Shown in pieces: positions 1 to 9,529 of a DNA stretch of 50,424 bases. Below the pieces are notes generated by a model. It did not search any database and had not been told where the DNA came from. It saw only the letters and a list, made by a program, of their open reading frames with translations. The translations under genes and the position numbers were made by a program. The DNA is from a bacterium (lineage in GTDB: Bacteria > Patescibacteriota > Saccharimonadia > Saccharimonadales > SZUA-47), in assembly GCA_030427365.1 (NCBI GenBank), contig JAUHWW010000004.1, positions 1 through 50,424 of the forward strand, in the 5' to 3' direction. Position 1 is the stretch's first letter; each line of letters begins with the position of its first letter.

Positions 1-38
1 CAGTTTGCAGCGACCATTATTTTTCGGTTATTACGCAT
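1..38 (-). CDS. tpiA: Triosephosphate isomerase, N-terminal fragment (truncated by window edge)
   Basis: Reverse strand reads ATG CGT AAT AAC CGA AAA ATA ATG GTC GCT GCA AAC TG.. = MRNNRKIMVAAN(W), the TPI N-terminal pattern; directly downstream of pgk. Confidence 0.6.
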   Translation of the reverse strand, partial: MRNNRKIMVAAN

Positions 39-47
39 ATGCTTATC

Positions 48-1337
48 TTACCCTTTATCCTCGAGGCATTCAACGCCAGGCAGTTTCTTGCCGCTCATGA
101 GCTCTAAAGACGCGCCGCCACCAGTCGACACATGATTAAACATATCGTTCATACCGCGGCTATCAATATAGGCTGTTGTGTCACCACCCCCGACAATACT
201 GAACGGCACATGTCCGTGCTTACCAATCAGTCCATCTATTACAAATTCCGTGCCATGTGCATACGGGCCGACCTTCCCCTGTACACCCTTGAACTCAGCA
301 ATCCCCATCGTGCCATTCCACACAACCGTCGCCATTTGCTGCATCATGCCAGCAATAAAACTGCCACTGACCGGGCCAATGTCCACAATCTTTTCTGATT
401 TCTTTACTCGCTCTGCAAACACTGACGGCTGACCTGGATACGATTCGATAGAAGCGATTGCGTGCGCTTCCCAATCGACAATGCGAGTTGGCTCAGACTT
501 ATCAATCTCATCAGTCACCACCGCATCTTGCGGCAAATAGAAGGTAAATGAACGCTTCTTCATCTCGGCGCGAGCCCGCTCGATAATATCGTGCGCATCA
601 TTAATTTCTTCGTCGTCTGAAAGGCTCTCGCCGATTTCATTGCCAAGCGCTTTCATAAACGTATTTGCCATAGCACCACCAACAACGACGACGTCCGCTT
701 TCTGTAAAAAGACATCGATGATGTCGATCTTGTCGCTAATTTTTGCACCACCAATGACCGCCATTAACGGTCGCTCCGGATCGTGCATCGCTTTGGTTAT
801 CGTGGCGACTTCTTTCTCGAGTAGCAATCCTGCACACGATGGCAACAACTTGGCTGGGCCCACCACACTGGCATGAGCGCGATGCGCAGCACCAAAACAA
901 TCTTGCACAAATATGTCAGCATTTGTCGCTTCGACAATGGCTTTCGCGAAATTCTCATCACCTGATTTCTCTTCCGCACTATAAAAACGCACGTTCTCGA
1001 GCAAGAGCACATCGCCTGGGTTCATGTCCTTTGCTGCTGTTTTTACCTTTTCACCGATCGTATCTGCCACAAAAGTAACTGGCGCTTTCAGCAGGCTGCT
1101 CAATCGCTTAGCGACTGGCTTCAAACTTTTGGATGGATCGTGACTTTTTGGTCTGCCAAGATGTGACATTACGATGACTTTGCACTTCTGCTGGCGCAGA
1201 TATTCAATCGTTGGCACGCTTTGTGTAATCCGGTAATCACTCGTAATTTCCTGCTTGTCGTCAAGCGGCACGTTGTAGTCGGCGCGTACGAGCACGGTCT
1301 TGCCGTGAAGGTCCATATCATGCACTGTTTTTTTCAT
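48..1337 (-). CDS. pgk: Phosphoglycerate kinase (start likely MKKTVHDM at 1337)
   Basis: PGK motifs RADYNVPL, SHLGRP, LLENVRF, GGAKISDKI, VWNGTMGIAEF, GGGDTTAYI. Confidence 0.97.
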   Translation of the reverse strand: MKKTVHDMDLHGKTVLVRADYNVPLDDKQEITSDYRITQSVPTIEYLRQQKCKVIVMSHLGRPKSHDPSKSLKPVAKRLSSLLKAPVTFVADTIGEKVKTAAKDMNPGDVLLLENVRFYSAEEKSGDENFAKAIVEATNADIFVQDCFGAAHRAHASVVGPAKLLPSCAGLLLEKEVATITKAMHDPERPLMAVIGGAKISDKIDIIDVFLQKADVVVVGGAMANTFMKALGNEIGESLSDDEEINDAHDIIERARAEMKKRSFTFYLPQDAVVTDEIDKSEPTRIVDWEAHAIASIESYPGQPSVFAERVKKSEKIVDIGPVSGSFIAGMMQQMATVVWNGTMGIAEFKGVQGKVGPYAHGTEFVIDGLIGKHGHVPFSIVGGGDTTAYIDSRGMNDMFNHVSTGGGASLELMSGKKLPGVECLEDKG

Positions 1338-1358
1338 AAACCCACCCGCTTGTGACAT

Positions 1359-2801
1359 TTAGATAACCCGTACCTTTATTGTGTCCGTTGTGCCGACTAC
1401 GCCTGGATACTGCCCAGAAGCGGTGACAATGCAGTCACCCTTCTTTAGCACCTTACTCTTTTCAAGCCAAGACGTCAGTTTTGTCGCTGCCATTTTGCTA
1501 TCAGGACGTACATATGATTTGATGCCATAGACAATACATAGTTGCTGTGAGACGCGGGGGACACTGGTGACAGCAATAATCGGTTCATCTGGGCGCTTTG
1601 CTGCAATTTCGCGTGCAGTCGCGCCAGATTTGGTTTCGGCCACAATCGCCGTCGCATTCGTGGCTTTTGCCAACTCAACGACGCTTTTTGAGATCGCTTC
1701 CTGACGCGTGAGTTCACGAAGTCCACTGCGCACATGATACTCAACTGACAAGACGTCTTGGTGACTTTCGGTATACGTCAAGATTTTTTTCATCGTTTTT
1801 ACTACTAACGACGGATGCTTGCCGGCGGCCGTCTCTTCGCTTAGCATGACGCAATCAGCACCAATAATCGACGCAGTCGCTACGTCTGAGACTTCGGCGC
1901 GTGTGGGCTCTGTCGCTTCAGTCATGCTAACAAGCATTTGGGTAGCAATTATGACTGGCTTTGCGTGTGCACGGCATAGCCCGACAATTTTACGAGCTTG
2001 AATAGGTACGACTTCAGGACTCGCTTCAACGGCTAAGTCCCCGCGTGCAACCATCACCGCATCAGCTTCTTTGACAATAGCTTCGATATCATCAAGCGCG
2101 GCCTGCGTCTCGACTTTTGCAATCAATTTAGCTTTGCTGTTTAGGTTACGCATTGCACGTTTCATGGCACGAACGTCAGCAGCTGACTGAATAAAGCTCA
2201 TCGCGACGTAGTCGACATCATGTTCACTGCCAAATGCGAGGTCTTCTTTGTCTTTCTGGGTTATGACATCGCCTGCGAAGTCGGTATCAGGCAGGTTGAT
2301 GCCTTTACGGCTAAGGAGTATGCCATCGTTTTCTGCCTTCGCGTGCACGAGACCGTCTTTGACGCTTGTAATCGTTGTAAGCACTTTACCGTCAAACAGC
2401 ATCATCCGTTCGCCTCGTTTGACCTTTTTACTGAGGTCAAATTGCGTTGGGATGTACTGCGCCTCATCTTCTTTCGGATTATATTTAAACGTAAGCTGCT
2501 GCCCTTTTCTAACCGTTATGATGCCGTCACAATCTCCGAGACGAATCTTTGGTCCTTGCAGATCTTGCACGATTGCGACCGGTTTGCCATATTCCTTTGA
2601 AGCTTTTCGAATCCACTTTATCTGTTTCACCCGTTCATCATTTGAGCCATGGCTAAAATTGAGACGAATACCGTTCGCTCCAGATTTGATAATCTCAAGA
2701 ATTTCATCATAGGTATTTGATGCAGGACCAATTGTGGCTAAGATTTTTGTACGCTTAAATGACGCGATAGGCACATTGGGTGCCTTCTCTGTTGTTTTCA
2801 T
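1359..2801 (-). CDS. pyk: Pyruvate kinase
   Basis: KILATIGPAS, RLNFSHG, QDLQGPKIR, MVARGDLAVE, ATQMLVSM motifs. Confidence 0.97.
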   Translation of the reverse strand: MKTTEKAPNVPIASFKRTKILATIGPASNTYDEILEIIKSGANGIRLNFSHGSNDERVKQIKWIRKASKEYGKPVAIVQDLQGPKIRLGDCDGIITVRKGQQLTFKYNPKEDEAQYIPTQFDLSKKVKRGERMMLFDGKVLTTITSVKDGLVHAKAENDGILLSRKGINLPDTDFAGDVITQKDKEDLAFGSEHDVDYVAMSFIQSAADVRAMKRAMRNLNSKAKLIAKVETQAALDDIEAIVKEADAVMVARGDLAVEASPEVVPIQARKIVGLCRAHAKPVIIATQMLVSMTEATEPTRAEVSDVATASIIGADCVMLSEETAAGKHPSLVVKTMKKILTYTESHQDVLSVEYHVRSGLRELTRQEAISKSVVELAKATNATAIVAETKSGATAREIAAKRPDEPIIAVTSVPRVSQQLCIVYGIKSYVRPDSKMAATKLTSWLEKSKVLKKGDCIVTASGQYPGVVGTTDTIKVRVI

Positions 2802-2887
2802 TGATAGTAGTATAACGGTAATGCTTCTTAAAGGTAAATTTTTTTATGTGAAGCTTACGGAGCTCAGTACTTTTAATTTAACAATAG

Positions 2888-3448
2888 CTATTCCATACTG
2901 TCATTTGCAAGCTGGCTATACACATCACGGAAAGTGCGACTATTCCAACCATGCCAGTATTGGCCATCTCCTTTAAACTGATAAGGAAAAGGGTTATCCA
3001 TGTTTTGTTGTAATCGATCTTTACGATTAATCCCAAATAGTGCTGAAAGAAGCAGCGAACTATGAAAGGAACCATCCACTACTACATTTGTTAGCTTTAT
3101 GATCTCTGCGTAATCTAAATACCGCAAGCTAGAAAAGGCCGGCTGCGCGAAAAATAGCCTTGCTACTCCTTGACCCTCTACGCAAAAGAATTCTGCCGTT
3201 CTGCCAGAGTCAGGGTGTGAGGCTCCAAAATACATTGAGGACTCAATCCGCGTTGGTCTAACCACGCCAAAAGCATCATACATATCATAATTCGTAGAGT
3301 CTTGAGAGCCGTCGAATTCAAGATCTATCCCAACACGCCGCCAATCGATTGGTGACTCATCACTAATTATCGAGAAAAGTTCATCAGTTGCATCAAGCAC
3401 TTCAAAACTACTCTCTGGATTAGTAAAGCTATTCAATGCTTCTGACAT
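2888..3448 (-). CDS. Hypothetical protein
   Basis: 186 aa ORF with good -10 (TGTGATAAAAT) 7 nt upstream of ATG; no family recognised. Confidence 0.65.
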   Translation of the reverse strand: MSEALNSFTNPESSFEVLDATDELFSIISDESPIDWRRVGIDLEFDGSQDSTNYDMYDAFGVVRPTRIESSMYFGASHPDSGRTAEFFCVEGQGVARLFFAQPAFSSLRYLDYAEIIKLTNVVVDGSFHSSLLLSALFGINRKDRLQQNMDNPFPYQFKGDGQYWHGWNSRTFRDVYSQLANDSME

Positions 3449-3511
3449 ATGGTCAATTTTATCACAAATAATGCATATTGTAATCAGTTATATTACTGTC
3501 ATAATGAAAAT

Positions 3512-4024
3512 ATGAAAATAGTCATGATCGCAGTCGTTAGCAAAGATGGTTTTCTGACGCGCGGGGATGACCCACACCCGAGCTCGTGGGCATCTGAAGA
3601 AGATCGGTTTCACTACTTGAACATGTTGCGTTCACATACTTTGTATCTTATGGGTAGCCGCACATACGAATTTTCGAAGAAGTCCCTGCCTGCCAGTGCG
3701 AAAAAAATTGTCATGTCGCACAAAGCAAATGAAATGCCGCAAACGAGTAATGTCCACTTTTCTGCGGCAGCTTTCGGCGATATCCTCAAGCAATACGAGG
3801 GCTCTCATGACACGCTGCTCGTGTTAGGCGGCGCTAGCATCTACCATCAAATGATCGACCAAGGCTTAATTAATGAAATTCACCTCACAGTTGAGCCGCT
3901 CTTGCTCCACAGTGGCACACGATTATTCGAACATGAGAGCTACTTCGCCCATCACGGATTTCGACTAGTTGAGGAGAAGCAGCTGAACGAAAATGGAACA
4001 AAGCTGGTTATTTATAGAACCTAA
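3512..4024 (+). CDS. Dihydrofolate reductase / RibD C-terminal-like protein
   Basis: MKIVMIAVVSKDGFLTRG...YLMGSRTYEF...LLVLGGASIYHQMIDQGLINEIHLTVEPLLLHSGTRLF; internal ATG preferred over listed start because of -10 CATAAT 6 nt upstream. Confidence 0.8.
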   Translation: MKIVMIAVVSKDGFLTRGDDPHPSSWASEEDRFHYLNMLRSHTLYLMGSRTYEFSKKSLPASAKKIVMSHKANEMPQTSNVHFSAAAFGDILKQYEGSHDTLLVLGGASIYHQMIDQGLINEIHLTVEPLLLHSGTRLFEHESYFAHHGFRLVEEKQLNENGTKLVIYRT

Positions 4025-5187
4025 GTTCTTGCTATTGATCGACGCTCAAAAAACTTCAAGATAATAAACAACAAGATTGTTACCACAATTGTGACATTTG
4101 TCGGCACTTCTATATTTTCGTTCGTTGCAAAAATACCAATCGCGAAAAGCATACCAGCACTTAATAATTTGTCTAATAATGAGTATAGCGACAGTACCGT
4201 TGCTCTCGATGATCCCTCTATCACATCTTGCAAATCAGCCTCTTGAACCACCGCCGTTATGCGATAGAATCGTGTGACAAAAAACAGACCCAATACTTGT
4301 AGCCAAAGCGACTGAGTATAGAGAACGAGAAAAAAGGCCATTAGAATCATTGCAATTGAAATAATGTACTTTCGAAAGAAGGATTCATAATAATCAAGAG
4401 ACCAATATAGAAACGCGCTCGCTATCGTGACACCGGAAATAATAAGCGGCACTACGCGAGGCTCGACCCCGTAATCTCGATAATTAATAACAATAATTTC
4501 AAGCATAGTTGTGAGTGTTCCTGCAATGAGAACACCTTCGTAAAAGCGACGCTTTACAATCGGTGAATTCTTTACCACACGTAATGCTTTGCCTAAAAGC
4601 AGTTCGTTGGTTTTTGAGATACTTGGTGTAGCGGGCAGTGTCAGGCTGAGTAAAAATGAAAATGACACGGCGATAACGGAGAGCACAATCAGCAACTGGT
4701 ACTGCGTTCCAATAATGAAGGTTAATCCGTAGGCGATAACATAGCTAAGCATAGTTGCTGCTTTTATACGCGACGCACTCTTGAGGTACGAGACCTTTTT
4801 GTCTCCTCCGACTGCTTCATATAAGTAGGCCTGTAACGCACCCGAATTGAATGCCTCGCCAATACCCCACACCACAAAACCCATCAAATACCCAGAGAAA
4901 GTTGGTGCAACTAACCATACAGCGAGCCCTGCTGCTTTCAGAAGCTTACCAAGCGCAATTGAGTACTTCTTGCTGAACCGATCGGCAATCATGCCAGTTG
5001 GGACTTCGCTAACAATCTGAGTGATCAACACTGATGCGAGTAATGTGCCGACTCCCGCGGCTGATATACCGGACCTTTCACTGAACATGATGCTATACAG
5101 CGGGTAAATGAGCACGAACTCGCTCATAAATTCAACAGCGATCAGTTTATGGTATACGCTGCTGTAGCGTTCTCTGAATTTTTTCAT
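4021..5187 (-). CDS. MFS transporter
   Basis: 12-TM-like hydrophobic pattern, 'GMIADRFSKKYSIALGK' MFS loop motif. Confidence 0.85.
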   Translation of the reverse strand: MKKFRERYSSVYHKLIAVEFMSEFVLIYPLYSIMFSERSGISAAGVGTLLASVLITQIVSEVPTGMIADRFSKKYSIALGKLLKAAGLAVWLVAPTFSGYLMGFVVWGIGEAFNSGALQAYLYEAVGGDKKVSYLKSASRIKAATMLSYVIAYGLTFIIGTQYQLLIVLSVIAVSFSFLLSLTLPATPSISKTNELLLGKALRVVKNSPIVKRRFYEGVLIAGTLTTMLEIIVINYRDYGVEPRVVPLIISGVTIASAFLYWSLDYYESFFRKYIISIAMILMAFFLVLYTQSLWLQVLGLFFVTRFYRITAVVQEADLQDVIEGSSRATVLSLYSLLDKLLSAGMLFAIGIFATNENIEVPTNVTIVVTILLFIILKFFERRSIART

Positions 5188-5260
5188 GAATTACTGACCA
5201 TTATAAGATATGTTGATTAATAAATCTACCTCTGTTAAAATAAACTTCCGTATCCGAAGC

Positions 5261-5335
5261 GGTCTCATCGTCTAACGGTTAGGACACCAGGTTTTCATCC
5301 TGGCAATAGGGGTTCGATTCCCCTTGAGATCACCA
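5261..5335 (+). tRNA. tRNA-Glu(TTC), CCA encoded
   Basis: GGTCTCA...TGAGATC acceptor, anticodon loop TTTTCAT, T-loop TTCGATT, 3' ACCA. Confidence 0.95.
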
Positions 5336-5373
5336 ACAAAATACCTCAGCTTTAGCTGGGGTTTTTTGTTGGT
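5332..5373. terminator. Intrinsic terminator whose stem starts at the tRNA ACCA end
   Basis: ACCAACAAAA..CCTCAGC-TTTA-GCTGGGG..TTTTGTTGGT. Confidence 0.8.
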
Positions 5374-5383
5374 ATCCAAGAGC

Positions 5384-5519
5384 AAGCCAACTGCTTGGCT
5401 TGCGTGGGGTCGAACGGGCGCAAGCCTTGTTTGCCAAGAAGGTGGCAAACGGCGCGCCGGGCTCGTGAGCAAATTGCAAAGCAATTTGACTTGTGAGTTG
5501 ATTCCTCTTGAGATCACCA
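5384..5519 (+). other. Structured intergenic segment ending in a duplicate of the tRNA-Glu 3' end
   Basis: Hairpins GGCTTGCG/CGCAAGCC, GTTTGCC/GGCAAAC, AAATTGC-AAA-GCAATTT; then GATTCCTCTTGAGATCACCA (19/20 identical to 5316-5335). Confidence 0.6.
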
Positions 5520-5593
5520 AACAATGAGTCGAGCTAGTCATGGTGTTTTTTAGTTGGTTTTACAATAGTACGTGATTTTCTTATACTTTGACT

Positions 5594-5857
5594 GTGAAAA
5601 AGAAACAAACTTTACAATCAAATAAAACACTCGAAATAATAGGATGGTATGGGCCGCTGGCATTCATAGTAGGGTTTGCTCTAGTCAGTTTTGGAATGAT
5701 TGAAGGGCGGAGCTATATATTTCAACTTTTGAATTTAACAGGAGGTGTCGCACTAGCCTTAATCTCACTGGCTAAAAATGCCTACCAGCCGGCAGCCTTA
5801 AATATCATTTTGGTAATAATTGCTCTAGTAACCTTAATCGATTTACTCTTATCGTGA
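5594..5857 (+). CDS. Small membrane protein, CBU_0592-like
   Basis: 88-89 aa, EIIGWYGPLAFIVGFAL...LLNLTGGVALALISLAKNAYQPAALNIILVIIA pattern; GTG start with -10 TATACT 6 nt upstream. Confidence 0.65.
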   Translation: MKKKQTLQSNKTLEIIGWYGPLAFIVGFALVSFGMIEGRSYIFQLLNLTGGVALALISLAKNAYQPAALNIILVIIALVTLIDLLLS

Positions 5858-6531
5858 AGGATAGCATCTATAACAAAGCTGCGTTCATATTCGATATGGA
5901 CGGTACATTGGTTGATAGTGAGCCGGTGGGTCCTAGAACTTTTATTGAGATTTTTAAAAATCGTCAAGTTGATGTTTCTCCTGAAGACATTGAGTCGTTC
6001 ACCCAATCGTGGAGAAGGATTGGTGATTATACACCGCAAGACGAGCTCTTAACTTTCCTAGCCAGAAAATATACTATTAATGATATTGTTAATGACTTTT
6101 ATTCCCTTTATAAAAACAATTTGCAAAAAGCTCATGTTCTTTCTGGGGTGAATGAATTTTTACACACAGCTAAGAAACAAGCAAAAAAACTGGTGGTGGT
6201 CTCTGCAAGCAAGCGTACTCAGATAGAATCAGTTTTGTTGAATAACCAATGGCAGGATTTTTTCGATTTTATTGTTGGAGAAGAAGATGTTAGCGCCCAT
6301 AAGCCAGACCCTGAAGGATATATTTTTGCTATACAAAAGCTAGGCTTAGCTAGCGATGAAGTGGCTATATTTGAAGACTCTAGAAATGGAGTACTTGCAG
6401 CCAAAGCCGCAGGAGCACTAACCGTTGCAGTTAAGGCTGGGGCCTCACCCAATCAAGACATTACAGAGGCAGACGCTACAATTGAAAGCTTTCAAGATCT
6501 GCTCCAGGACGATTCAGACAATTGTGAATGA
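5854..6531 (+). CDS. HAD superfamily hydrolase (beta-phosphoglucomutase-like)
   Basis: FDMDGTLVDSEP, VVSASKR, KPDPEGY, FEDSRNGVLAAKAAG. Confidence 0.9.
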   Translation: MKDSIYNKAAFIFDMDGTLVDSEPVGPRTFIEIFKNRQVDVSPEDIESFTQSWRRIGDYTPQDELLTFLARKYTINDIVNDFYSLYKNNLQKAHVLSGVNEFLHTAKKQAKKLVVVSASKRTQIESVLLNNQWQDFFDFIVGEEDVSAHKPDPEGYIFAIQKLGLASDEVAIFEDSRNGVLAAKAAGALTVAVKAGASPNQDITEADATIESFQDLLQDDSDNCE

Positions 6532-6564
6532 TGCTGGTGTAAACTTTTTTGATACCATGATGCT

Positions 6565-7137
6565 ATGACACTCAATCCTAAAAAAATTGCAGGATTAGAC
6601 ACTGGCCGTTTGGGATTATGGAACCCAGCCAATCTATTGACGTTTTTCAGACTAATAGCTGGTTTGTTTGCAATACTAGCGTTTGAAGCTGGGTGGGTGA
6701 CACCGACAGCAGCAATCATCATCATAGCGCTGAGCGCGGCTACCGATCTCGATGGGTTTGTTGCGCGGCGACTTAACTGCAGCTCAGCTTTTGGGCAGTT
6801 CCTCGACCCGCTTGTCGACAAATTATTTATCGCTATCGTTGGTGTTTGGTCGCTCTACCGAGTCGGGAGCTTGTGGCCACTTGTGCTTGCACTTGTGGTT
6901 ATTCATCTGCTCATAAGTTTCTATGCTATGCGCAACATAGCCGTCAGTGATATCAAGGGCGAACAGTTCGGTAAAGTCGCTATGGCGGCGACTTTTATGA
7001 GCATGGTATTGACTCTCTATGCGTATAACGCTGTGCCTGAAAACACCTTACTAAAAAACGTCGCCGGCATCAGCCTCGCTCTCGCTTTCGTCCTTGAAGT
7101 AATTAATTACCAGAAAATCACGTCATCAAAGCAGTAG
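6565..7137 (+). CDS. CDP-alcohol phosphatidyltransferase (PgsA-like)
   Basis: ATDLDGFVARRLNCSSAFGQFLDPLVDK matches the D-x2-DG-x2-AR-x8-G-x3-D-x3-D motif. Confidence 0.88.
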   Translation: MTLNPKKIAGLDTGRLGLWNPANLLTFFRLIAGLFAILAFEAGWVTPTAAIIIIALSAATDLDGFVARRLNCSSAFGQFLDPLVDKLFIAIVGVWSLYRVGSLWPLVLALVVIHLLISFYAMRNIAVSDIKGEQFGKVAMAATFMSMVLTLYAYNAVPENTLLKNVAGISLALAFVLEVINYQKITSSKQ

Positions 7138-7139
7138 AT

Positions 7140-7751
7140 TTACGCGTACTTCTTCAGAATATTTGTTACTTGTCGAGCTGCATTCATGTCGCCGCCCTCA
7201 GCTGCGTGCTGAAAGCGCATCGCCAGCCGCAAATCTGTTTTCTCCTGATCTAACTGAGCACGGTAAGATCGCTCTTTCGAACGTAAATCTTTAATGTCCT
7301 GTAAGAGCTGGCGAACTTTCCGCTCTCGCTTGAAAAAGCTTTTTGGATCGACATGCTGCGTGACGACTGCAGATAAACGCTCACTGCGCATATGACGAAG
7401 CTCTCTGTCTTTATTCACAATCGCAGCATGTATATCCTGCACCTTACGAGGCAGTGTGAGGACGTCCTGTTTCAGTTTTTGCAGGCGTGATTGCACGATT
7501 AAAGTTTCCATGTCGTCCTCCTTTTGTTCATTCATTGATTGCAATCGATAACGATCGACGAGCTGCCATTCCTGCATGAGTAGCGCAAAACCCCCGATGG
7601 CTGCATACAGCAGCGCGACGGTGAAAGAAAAGACCAGCGCAGGATGACCGATCGCCAATGTCAGTAGCAGAATGACAAAAGCGACACCAAGCGCAGCCTT
7701 CTCTGTTAGCAGCAAGCCTTCACGGTAACTTGTTATGTAACGTAGTTTCAT
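7140..7751 (-). CDS. Membrane protein with C-terminal coiled coil, unknown function
   Basis: Two TM segments followed by charged helical region. Confidence 0.6.
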   Translation of the reverse strand: MKLRYITSYREGLLLTEKAALGVAFVILLLTLAIGHPALVFSFTVALLYAAIGGFALLMQEWQLVDRYRLQSMNEQKEDDMETLIVQSRLQKLKQDVLTLPRKVQDIHAAIVNKDRELRHMRSERLSAVVTQHVDPKSFFKRERKVRQLLQDIKDLRSKERSYRAQLDQEKTDLRLAMRFQHAAEGGDMNAARQVTNILKKYA

Positions 7752-7912
7752 GGCTCCTCCTCTCGATTCTTGTACAGTAAAATCATTGAATACACAATAA
7801 ACGCTGCGGGTAGCATAATAATAGGTTGCAGCGCCATCAAAAAAATAACTGCTGCAGCGCCACTAGTGATAATGGCAATTTGCATGTGGTAGTTGGGTGA
7901 AATAATACGCAT
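7748..7912 (-). CDS. Small membrane protein (54 aa), not in supplied ORF track
   Basis: Reverse strand MRIISPNYHMQIAIITSGAAAVIFLMALQPIIMLPAAFIVYSMILLYKNREEEP*; ATGA overlap with the next start (7751). Confidence 0.6.
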   Translation of the reverse strand: MRIISPNYHMQIAIITSGAAAVIFLMALQPIIMLPAAFIVYSMILLYKNREEEP

Positions 7913-7914
7913 TC

Positions 7915-8295
7915 TTAGCTCCTTGCTGTGTTTAATTTTTCCGCTCTCCGCATATACTCTCCTACTTTCTCTGTCGTCGGAATGATGCGGCTACGACGTT
8001 TACGGCCGCGCGGCAATCCTGTCAACAACAGATAACTTTGCCATTTGTCAGCATCCACTTCCAGCTCTAGATGCTCAAGGTCAACAAGATCTGGCTCATC
8101 CTTAATCGAAAACAAACGAAATACGCCACCACTAAATACTGCAACCATCCGATGCTCTTTTGTTGGTAGCGACAATAGCTCGCCAATCGACGGTGCATGC
8201 ACCCACACATACATCTTCTCCTTCAGCTGCAAGATTTTAACCCCACTCTTTGTTTCACCGAGCTTATAGCGACCTTGTTGTTTCAGGCGGATCAT
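7915..8295 (-). CDS. Hypothetical protein (start MIRLKQQ at 8295)
   Basis: RBS-like GGAGGGAAGG upstream of internal ATG; overlaps upstream ORF end. Confidence 0.6.
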   Translation of the reverse strand: MIRLKQQGRYKLGETKSGVKILQLKEKMYVWVHAPSIGELLSLPTKEHRMVAVFSGGVFRLFSIKDEPDLVDLEHLELEVDADKWQSYLLLTGLPRGRKRRSRIIPTTEKVGEYMRRAEKLNTARS

Positions 8296-8761
8296 AATCC
8301 TTCCCTCCATTCTGGTGTTCAATGCAGCGCCGCTCAATATACTTCTGAAAACGCCTCGCAGCCTGAGCATACAGCGTGGTGACTTTAAAATCACCAAGAC
8401 GTGTCTGTAGCGTCACTGAGTAAATTGGACCCATATTAGTAATATCAACGCCCGCCACGACGAAATAGGTGATGTCTTCGGTGTCTTTGAATATTGGTTT
8501 GCAGTCGATGACAATGACCCGGCGATCAGTAGCAACAATCATAATGTGGCCATGATCACTCCGACCAGCAATTGCGCCGCCAATTTTCTCACCGCCATGA
8601 ATAATGTCTGGGAGGTAGTTCGCTTCAGAGCGAGCAAGCTCAATCCAATCTAATCCGACTTCTCGCAGCCGTTTAAAGACATATTGGCGCTTGGCTTCTT
8701 TGCGTTGGTTCGCCGCTAACGTCTGCAAGCGGCGTTGGCTGGTTGTGAGATTGGCTTGCAT
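8264..8761 (-). CDS. PH-like (YokE-type) domain protein
   Basis: 'GHIMIVATDRRVIVIDCK...YFVVAGVDITNMGPIYSVTLQTRLGDFKV' pattern. Confidence 0.5.
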   Translation of the reverse strand: MQANLTTSQRRLQTLAANQRKEAKRQYVFKRLREVGLDWIELARSEANYLPDIIHGGEKIGGAIAGRSDHGHIMIVATDRRVIVIDCKPIFKDTEDITYFVVAGVDITNMGPIYSVTLQTRLGDFKVTTLYAQAARRFQKYIERRCIEHQNGGKDYDPPETTRSL

Positions 8762-8842
8762 AGCTATTCCCCTCGCAGCAGTAGTTAATCACTCTCTCAA
8801 GAGGTTGTCGTTGATCGAAATCACAAAGTTGGAAAATTCGGT

Positions 8843-9487
8843 CTAGGTATTCTGTTCGAATTCACGTTGCAGCGCATCTATGTCGTAAATATGGATCGTC
8901 TGATGGTCGAGGGCGACGAGTTTTTGCTTTTTTAGTTTCTTAAACTCTCGGCTCACAGTTTCCCTGCTGAGGCCGCATAGCTGACCCAATTCATATTCTT
9001 TCATTGGCAACGTTACTTCACTCGCGCCTTGACCGATTCGGTGACTCTGCAGCATTAATTCGTGAAGCACTCTGACATATGCGGATTCACTCATGCTATA
9101 CACCATACGCATCAATACCCCGTCTAAGCCCGACAGCACTCGGCTCAACAAATCTTGCGTGACATCCTGGTTATCAGCTAAAAACCTCAGCACCTCATCA
9201 TGAGGAGCAGCGTGCAAGCGACACTGAGTAACGGCTTCAAAGAAAAAATGATTTGGAGCATGAGTGAGCGCCTGCGTCATTGGGAAAAATGCTGGATGAT
9301 GCAGCGTATTAACGACAATCTCTTCACCACGCTTATCAACAATGTATTGCCGAACGTCGCCGCTCTCAATATAAAACACATAGGATGGTCGCTCATCGGC
9401 GTGAATAATGATCTGCTTTGGATCCCATGATCGCGCGGGATACTTGCTGAAAAAATCTTGGACCTTTTTCTGCACTACTTGGTTCAT
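8843..9487 (-). CDS. Crp/Fnr-family transcriptional regulator
   Basis: Cyclic-nucleotide-binding fold N-terminus, HTH 'YELGQLCGLSRETVSREFKKLKKQKLV'. Confidence 0.88.
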   Translation of the reverse strand: MNQVVQKKVQDFFSKYPARSWDPKQIIIHADERPSYVFYIESGDVRQYIVDKRGEEIVVNTLHHPAFFPMTQALTHAPNHFFFEAVTQCRLHAAPHDEVLRFLADNQDVTQDLLSRVLSGLDGVLMRMVYSMSESAYVRVLHELMLQSHRIGQGASEVTLPMKEYELGQLCGLSRETVSREFKKLKKQKLVALDHQTIHIYDIDALQREFEQNT

Positions 9488-9529
9488 CGCTATCTCCTTG
9501 CCGCGTCTCTAATGATACTTCTCATTCCA

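Noticed and set aside
1475-1744. Overlapping secondary-frame ORFs inside pgk, pyk, FolC, MurA and others
   Set aside because: Nested in strongly supported CDSs with clear family motifs; alternative frames show no family resemblance.
5272-5541. ORFs across the tRNA-Glu locus (5272-5541 -, 5324-5527 +, 5330-5524 -)
   Set aside because: They read through the tRNA, terminator and hairpins; spurious translations of structured RNA.
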